9,523 nt of DNA, from assembly GCA_003452655.1 (NCBI GenBank), contig DMNR01000159.1, positions 480 through 10,002 on the forward strand, given 5' to 3'. Position numbers and translations under genes: made by a program. Position 1 is the stretch's first letter; each line of letters starts with the position of its first letter. Below, one piece after another: positions 5,455 through 9,523 of this stretch. The notes below the pieces were generated by a model that did not search any database, was not told the origin of the DNA, and saw only the letters and a program-made list of their open reading frames with translations. Origin of the DNA: Actinomycetota bacterium (lineage in GTDB: Bacteria; Actinomycetota; Actinomycetes; S36-B12; UBA10799).

Positions 5455-6627
5455 ATGCGACGGATTCGGGTGCTTGTCACGACCGTCTACCTTGCGGCCT
5501 ATTCAGGTTCGGAACTGGTCGCGTTCGACGTTGCGCGGTATTTCGCTTCACTTGGTGCGCAGGTAACGATTGCCACGAACTACATCGATCCGGTGGTCCA
5601 GTCGGCAGTCCCGCCAAATATTGATGTGACCGATCAGGTTGAGGCTTGCGAGCTTGGCTCATTCGATCTTGTGTGGTGCCAGCATTCGCTTATTGCACTG
5701 TTTGACGCCAAGGCGCTGGCAGCTGTTGCCGAGAGCGGGCGCCTGCCGTCCATCGTCTTGGTGAGTTTGTCGCGGAGCACAGCGCTCGAGGCAATCGACC
5801 TGCATCTTGCCGAGGTTCTTGAAGCGCCAGTGTTGTGCAATTCAACAATCACCCAGCGGCATTGGAGTGAGCTGGCAGCCGACTACCAATGCGAGGCGGT
5901 CAGGAGCTTTGACAATGCGCCCCTGGCAGAGTTTTGGGAGGTGGCGGCTCGCCGCCGAGGACCGAGCCACTCGCGAGCGCGGTGGTCTCGAAGGTTCCGT
6001 CGGTGGGCCCTCTTGGAAAGGGATGATGCCCAACTGCGCCACGTGACCGCGATCAGCAACCACCGCCCAGAGGAGCTAACGGCGGCTCTCGATGAGCTAG
6101 AGCGCCGTGGAATCATGGTCCGCCGAATCGGTCGCTTTGATGAATCCACGTTGGTCACGCCGAGCATGTTCGAGGCCACGGATGCTGTCATCACGATTGG
6201 TCGTTCTGCTCATTTTTCGCTCGCAGCCGGTGTGCCGGTATTCACTTACGATCACTTTGGCGGCGACGGTTGGCTGCGGAATGAATCGTTCGAAGAGGCC
6301 TTTGATTACAACTTCACCGGCCGACCCCGCGAACGCATGGCGACGTCACCCGAGTTAGTTGCCGAGTTAATCGACGGCTACCCAAGAGCACTCAAAGAGA
6401 TGTCGCGCATCCGCAAGCGCCGCGAAGTCGCGGGTTTGCATCTTGAAACCCACTTGGATGAGCTGCTGTCACGGGCGATGGATTCCGACCGTGTTCGCCT
6501 TGTTTCGTATCGGGTTGCCGAGCGCCTGCAAGTGAGATCGACGCGGGAACACTTCGCGATGGCCCACTCGACCCAGCAAGCGATCCGGGATCAACTGAGG
6601 AATCAGTACCTGCAGCAACAGCCATAG
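5455..6627 (+). CDS. Glycosyltransferase, GT-B-like (GT1/GT4-type), acceptor unknown
   Basis: The 390-residue protein has the layout of a GT-B glycosyltransferase, which moves a sugar from an activated donor to a cell-surface or secreted glycan. The N-terminal Rossmann half starts RIRVLVTTVYLAAYSGSE and continues FDVARYFASLGAQVTIATNY (24-43), the usual loop and helix after strand 1. A linker region rich in Arg lies at about 166-186. The C-terminal half has AISNHRPEELTAAL (199-212), the acidic loop TPSMFEATDAVITIGRSAHFSLAAGVPVFTYDHFGGDGWL (235-274, where donor-binding residues normally sit), then helices. The YDHFGGDGWL motif also occurs in glycosyltransferases of polysaccharide clusters. There is no signal peptide or membrane helix. 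It stands alone, with no sugar-nucleotide or polysaccharide export gene in the window, so donor and acceptor stay unknown. ATG 5455 lies 7 nt after a TATACT box. It converges on the lyase operon with a 32-nt gap. Confidence 0.75.
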   Translation: MRRIRVLVTTVYLAAYSGSELVAFDVARYFASLGAQVTIATNYIDPVVQSAVPPNIDVTDQVEACELGSFDLVWCQHSLIALFDAKALAAVAESGRLPSIVLVSLSRSTALEAIDLHLAEVLEAPVLCNSTITQRHWSELAADYQCEAVRSFDNAPLAEFWEVAARRRGPSHSRARWSRRFRRWALLERDDAQLRHVTAISNHRPEELTAALDELERRGIMVRRIGRFDESTLVTPSMFEATDAVITIGRSAHFSLAAGVPVFTYDHFGGDGWLRNESFEEAFDYNFTGRPRERMATSPELVAELIDGYPRALKEMSRIRKRREVAGLHLETHLDELLSRAMDSDRVRLVSYRVAERLQVRSTREHFAMAHSTQQAIRDQLRNQYLQQQP

Positions 6628-6659
6628 AAGGCGCGGGCAACTACACCTTCGACCCGCCG

Positions 6660-7553
6660 TTATGGTGCGGCATTCACCACGATCCCGGCAGTCGCGGCAA
6701 CGGCCAGAATTCGGTGCGCATCGGCAACATGCAGATTTTCGATGAGCTTGCCGTTGACCGTTGCCACACCCTTGCCCTGCGCGGTTGCATCGTCGAATGC
6801 GGAAATGACCGCGCGAGCATGCTCGACCTCGGAAGGCGATGGCGCGAACAGGCGATTCGCCGGTTCAAGCTGGCTGGGATGGATCAGGGTTTTTCCGTCA
6901 AAGCCGAACTGGCGACCCTGCAGGCACTCTGCCTCAAAACCCTCAGCATTCTTGACGTCGTTGTAGACGCCGTCAAGGATCACCTTGCCGGCGTCGCGAG
7001 CCGCCAGAACTGACAGGCTCAACGCTGTGAGAATTGGCGCGCGACCAGGCACATGCACGGCGTGAAGTTCCGCGACGAGGTCGTTGGTGCCCATGACTAG
7101 GACAGTCAGTCGATCGCTGGCCGACGCAATAGCGGTGACATTGCGGATTGCCTCTGGAGTCTCGATCATGGCCCACAACTTCACGTCGTCCCCGCCACCG
7201 GCGGCCGTGATCGCTGCATCGAGCTGGCGGACCTCGTCGGCGCTGTTGACCTTGGGAACCACGATTGCAGCTGGCTTGGCTGCCACGGCAGCCGTGAGGT
7301 CGGCATCGTGCCACTGCGTTCCGAGCCCATTGATGCGGATTGTGATCTCTCGGTTGCCGTACTCGCCGGAACGTGCTGCTGCGCAGACCCGATCCCTCGC
7401 TTCGGCCTTCGCGTCGGGGGCAACCGCGTCCTCAAGGTCGAGGATTAGCGCATCGGTCTCAAGAGTCTTGGCCTTTTCAAGTGCCCGCTCGTTCGCTCCC
7501 GGCATGTACAACACGGAACGACGTGGACGCAGAGTATTGGTGGAGTTAGACAT
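6660..7553 (-). CDS. CitE-like CoA-ester lyase/thioesterase, resembling (3S)-malyl-CoA thioesterase (Mcl2)
   Basis: The 297-residue protein is a complete HpcH/HpaI-type TIM barrel of the CitE branch, which cleaves or hydrolyses beta-hydroxyacyl-CoA esters in a Mg2+-dependent way. It starts with RRSVLYMPGANERALEKA (11-28) and carries LDLEDAVAPDAKAEAR (39-54), the substrate-carboxylate arginine in TIRING (Arg73), the metal ligands Glu131 (MIETPEAI) and Asp158 (MGTNDL), and GFDGKTLIHPSQ (217-228). The C-terminal GVATVNGKLIENLHVADAHRIL is the lid segment contributed to the neighbouring subunit. The length and motif set, from memory, closely follow Rhodobacter Mcl2, which hydrolyses (3S)-malyl-CoA; a citramalyl-CoA or HMG-CoA lyase role as in other CitE-like enzymes is the alternative. 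ATG 7553 lies 3 nt after the stop of the upstream lyase; a GGAAGGGAA run ending 7 nt before it is the ribosome binding site, so the two are co-translated. Confidence 0.85.
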   Translation of the reverse strand: MSNSTNTLRPRRSVLYMPGANERALEKAKTLETDALILDLEDAVAPDAKAEARDRVCAAARSGEYGNREITIRINGLGTQWHDADLTAAVAAKPAAIVVPKVNSADEVRQLDAAITAAGGGDDVKLWAMIETPEAIRNVTAIASASDRLTVLVMGTNDLVAELHAVHVPGRAPILTALSLSVLAARDAGKVILDGVYNDVKNAEGFEAECLQGRQFGFDGKTLIHPSQLEPANRLFAPSPSEVEHARAVISAFDDATAQGKGVATVNGKLIENLHVADAHRILAVAATAGIVVNAAP

Positions 7554-7556
7554 CGA

Positions 7557-8615
7557 CTAGTTCCCTTCCAAGCCGTAGGCAGCTGCCAATTCCGGATCGC
7601 GCTCGGCGAGGGCTTTGGCAAGGTCCAGGACTACTTGGCACTGCTTGTATGTCGCGTCGTCCTGCATCTTGCCGTCGATCATTGCCGCACCAGTGCCGTC
7701 GCCCATGGCATCGACAACGCGCTTGGCCCATTCGACATCGGCGACCTCCGGGCTGAACACCCGACGTGCAATTTCAATCTGCTTCGGGTGCAGCGTCCAC
7801 GTTCCCACGCACCCGAGCAGGAATGCATTGCGGAACTGGTCTTCGCACGCAACGACGTCAGCGATATCTCCGAAGGGGCCGTAGTACGGCAGGATGTCGT
7901 TTGCAGCGCAGGCATCGACCATTCGCGCGATCGTGTAGTGCCACAGGTCTTGCTGAGCAGTCGCGCGGTCGCCGAAGATGTCGTCGCCTTCGGGGTCGGT
8001 GCGGACCAGGTAGCCGGGGTGTCCGCCACCAACCCGTGTTGTCTTCATCCGACGGCTCGCCGCGAGGTCGGCGGGGCCAAGGGAGATGCCCTGCATTCGA
8101 GGGCTGGCCCCGGCGATCTCTTCAACGTTCGCAACGCCCGCCGCGGTTTCCAGGATCGCGTGAACAAGGATTGGGCGGGTGATTCCGGCTTTGGCCTCGA
8201 GTTGGGCGAGCAGGCGGTCGATGTAGTGAATGTCCTCGGCACCCTCGACCTTGGGGACCATGATCACGTCGAGCTTGTCGCCGATTGCGGGGACCAGGGT
8301 GAGTAGGTCATCGAGCACCCACGGCGAGTCGAGGCTATTGATGCGCGTCCACAACTGCGTTGGCCCGAAGTCGGTGGCCTGGGCGATGGCCACGAGTCCG
8401 TCGCGAGCCGCCTCCTTCTTGTCCGCAGGAATGGCGTCTTCGAGGTTTCCGAGGAGAACATCAACCTGCTTGGCGATGTCAGGGACCTTTGCCGCCATGC
8501 GCTCGTTGCTCGGGTCGAAGAAGTGGATCATTCGAGATGGCCGGAATGGCACATCGAGCAGCGGGGTGGGTGCACCAACAGCTAGCGGGCGGAAGAATGC
8601 TTTCGGACTACGCAA
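7557..8615 (-). CDS. HpcH/HpaI-family lyase resembling L-malyl-CoA/beta-methylmalyl-CoA lyase (Mcl1)
   Basis: This 352-residue enzyme is longer than ordinary CitE and follows the malyl-CoA lyase layout, which splits malyl-CoA to glyoxylate and acetyl-CoA, or beta-methylmalyl-CoA to glyoxylate and propionyl-CoA. Visible motifs: [21 protein letters not shown] (25-45), [16 protein letters not shown] (56-71), [12 protein letters not shown] (88-99, with Arg91 for the carboxylate), [14 protein letters not shown] (120-133), metal ligands Glu156 in AILETAAGV and Asp183 in [21 protein letters not shown] (190-200), [41 protein letters not shown] (241-281), and a long lid ending [17 protein letters not shown] 8615 is the only possible start before an in-frame TGA at 8619-8621; GGAG at 8622-8625 lies 6 nt before it. 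First gene of a two-gene operon with the CitE-like gene. Cleavage substrate is inferred from family resemblance only. Confidence 0.87.
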   Translation of the reverse strand: MRSPKAFFRPLAVGAPTPLLDVPFRPSRMIHFFDPSNERMAAKVPDIAKQVDVLLGNLEDAIPADKKEAARDGLVAIAQATDFGPTQLWTRINSLDSPWVLDDLLTLVPAIGDKLDVIMVPKVEGAEDIHYIDRLLAQLEAKAGITRPILVHAILETAAGVANVEEIAGASPRMQGISLGPADLAASRRMKTTRVGGGHPGYLVRTDPEGDDIFGDRATAQQDLWHYTIARMVDACAANDILPYYGPFGDIADVVACEDQFRNAFLLGCVGTWTLHPKQIEIARRVFSPEVADVEWAKRVVDAMGDGTGAAMIDGKMQDDATYKQCQVVLDLAKALAERDPELAAAYGLEGN

Positions 8616-8650
8616 GGCTCACTCCAACGAGATTTGGGCAAACAGGACTG

Positions 8651-8680
8651 CCCTAAGTCTCGCATCGGCGGTTGTGTCGA
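8651..8680 (-). promoter_or_regulatory. Weak candidate promoter for the lyase operon
   Basis: On the minus strand TCGACA (8675-8680) is one base from the TTGACA -35 consensus, and TTAGGG (8651-8656) lies 18 nt downstream in the -10 position, though its last bases are poor. A start near 8643 would give a leader of about 28 nt that carries the GGAG ribosome binding site. A small hairpin GGGCA/TGCCC at 8636-8653 overlaps this leader. The evidence is thin, and the operon could also be transcribed from within or ahead of the upstream membrane-protein gene. Confidence 0.2.
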
Positions 8681-8713
8681 CCGCTGAACCCCTGCCGATT
8701 CGGGTAGATCGAC

Positions 8714-9523
8714 CTACGCGCTCGGTGCCGCTGGAGGAGCCGGTGGGGCAGGCGGTGGAGGCGGGGACTTGGGCGAATCTGCTCGCAACGTGTCAACCTT
8801 CGCTCGCAGCGCGACGGCATACTTTTGGCTGCTGAACAGCCAGCCGGCCACGACCATCACAATCCCCACGATCAGGAACAGAGCTGTCCCTGTGAGCAGG
8901 TACGAGGTGAGGGTGTTGAAGAACACGATGGATGCTGCCTGGAATGGGCTGCCGACGAATGCGTTGGAAATGAAGTCTGGCGCAACGGCTAGACCAATAC
9001 GCAGGATCCCGGCACCGATCAAAATCCCGGCACCGACGTAGGCAACCATCCTGGCTCGGCGTCGCGCTAGGGCAATTGCAGCGATGAAGAGCAGGAGGAC
9101 GAGCACGATCAACCAGGTGGCAGCAGGCTTGGTCAATTTGTAGACAGACTGAGCTTGGGCGAGTTGCTCTGAATTGAGCAAGACGATCTCGCGATCAGCT
9201 GCCGGAGGTGTTGGTCGATCTGCGATGGCGGTCAGGCCCTTTGCTGCGAGCACTGACTTAACTTGATCAATGACTTCGCCGGTGTCCAGGACGACTTGAC
9301 CGTTTGATGTCGACACCGGGCCTGTTGAGTCACCTTCAAGCGCCTTGATCACTGCGGCTTGCAGGGAACCGGCGGCCTTCGTCCAGAACTCCTCGAACTT
9401 CGGGCTATTCAAGATGCGGAGCGTGACCTGCTTGACGAAGGTCGGGATGGCTGACGAAATTGGTCCGGCGAGCGGCGCGGCGATGGGTGGCAGGAATCCC
9501 TTGACCTCGGCCTCAAGATTCAC
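8714..9523 (-). CDS. Actinobacterial multi-pass membrane protein with extracytoplasmic domain, N-terminus outside window
   Basis: The frame runs from the window edge to TAG at 8714-8716, giving 269 residues; the GTG at the edge is more likely an internal valine than a start. The first part (about 1-125) is a soluble, presumably extracytoplasmic region: PPIAAPLAGPISSAIPTFV, SPKFEEFWTKAAGSLQAAVIKALEG, and VSTSNGQVVLDTGEVIDQVKSVLAAKGL. Three membrane helices follow at about 133-152, 158-180 and 206-230, separated by a basic loop (ARRRAR). A cytoplasmic tail ends in a Pro/Ala run (SPPPPPAPPAPPAAPSA). I recognise this as a common but uncharacterised actinobacterial membrane protein in which a first helix and a RYVATVAPLA-like segment would lie upstream. 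No function can be given. It is on the same strand as the lyase operon with a 98-nt gap. Confidence 0.75.
   Translation of the reverse strand: MNLEAEVKGFLPPIAAPLAGPISSAIPTFVKQVTLRILNSPKFEEFWTKAAGSLQAAVIKALEGDSTGPVSTSNGQVVLDTGEVIDQVKSVLAAKGLTAIADRPTPPAADREIVLLNSEQLAQAQSVYKLTKPAATWLIVLVLLLFIAAIALARRRARMVAYVGAGILIGAGILRIGLAVAPDFISNAFVGSPFQAASIVFFNTLTSYLLTGTALFLIVGIVMVVAGWLFSSQKYAVALRAKVDTLRADSPKSPPPPPAPPAPPAAPSA

Noticed and set aside
6630..6657. Weak hairpins between the glycosyltransferase and lyase operon stops
   Set aside because: Only 5-bp arms with 14-15-nt loops (GCGGG/CCCGC and GAAGG/CCTTC); too weak to call a terminator.
7635..8306. 223-codon open frame on the plus strand
   Set aside because: It mirrors the Mcl1-like gene, whose catalytic residues are all intact on the minus strand; long antisense frames are common in G+C-rich coding DNA.
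8714..8770. G-rich, repetitive stretch at the end of the membrane-protein gene
   Set aside because: It is explained by Pro and Ala codons of the C-terminal tail on the minus strand; no independent repeat unit or array is present.
1..9523. CRISPR array, insertion sequence, tRNA or toxin-antitoxin pair
   Set aside because: I saw no regularly spaced repeats, transposase-like frames, terminal inverted repeats, cloverleaf sequences or paired small toxin/antitoxin genes.

Overview
The window reads as chromosomal DNA from an actinomycete (Actinomycetota) of moderately high G+C. The main reason is gene order: the tail of an HtrA-like protease, then tatB, then convergently mrp, a DUF1003 membrane protein and a PRC-barrel/MgtE-N/CBS protein. 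As I recall it, this is the order downstream of sigE-rseA in mycobacteria and many other actinomycetes. Start codon usage (ATG, one TTG), start sites with no Shine-Dalgarno sequence and tightly packed same-strand genes also fit. I cannot place it to genus.

Region 1 (1-3766) is the conserved envelope/housekeeping block. The C-terminal PDZ part of htrA and the complete tatB lie on the plus strand. On the minus strand, read from 3766 down to 753, are a soluble PRC-barrel/MgtE-N/CBS protein, a two-helix DUF1003 protein whose start overlaps the previous gene by 11 nt, and the Mrp/ApbC P-loop Fe-S carrier ATPase, 10 nt further on. tatB and mrp converge with only 6 nt between their stop codons.

Region 2 (3767-5291) is a divergent intergenic space of about 250 nt, then a complete acyl-CoA dehydrogenase with a very good ribosome binding site. 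It is closed by an 18-bp hairpin that is almost certainly its transcription terminator.

Region 3 (5292-6659) holds a stand-alone GT-B-like glycosyltransferase. A TATACT box lies 7 nt before its ATG, so it is probably transcribed leaderless. A possible 27-residue minus-strand ORF lies between the terminator and this gene.

Region 4 (6660-9523) is on the minus strand. It has two paralogous but distinct CitE-superfamily enzymes in one tight operon: an Mcl1-like beta-hydroxyacyl-CoA lyase, then after 3 nt an Mcl2-like malyl-CoA thioesterase/CoA-ester lyase. Upstream of them is the C-terminal part of an actinobacterial multi-pass membrane protein with a proline-rich tail, which runs off the window edge.

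The dehydrogenase and the two lyase-family enzymes could together handle C4/C5 dicarboxylyl-CoA esters (methylsuccinyl-, mesaconyl-, methylmalyl- and malyl-CoA chemistry), but the hydratase is not in the window and the genes are not one operon, so this is inference. I found no CRISPR array, insertion sequence, tRNA, rRNA, phage gene or recognisable defence system. The window looks like ordinary core and metabolic sequence with a few small points worth checking.
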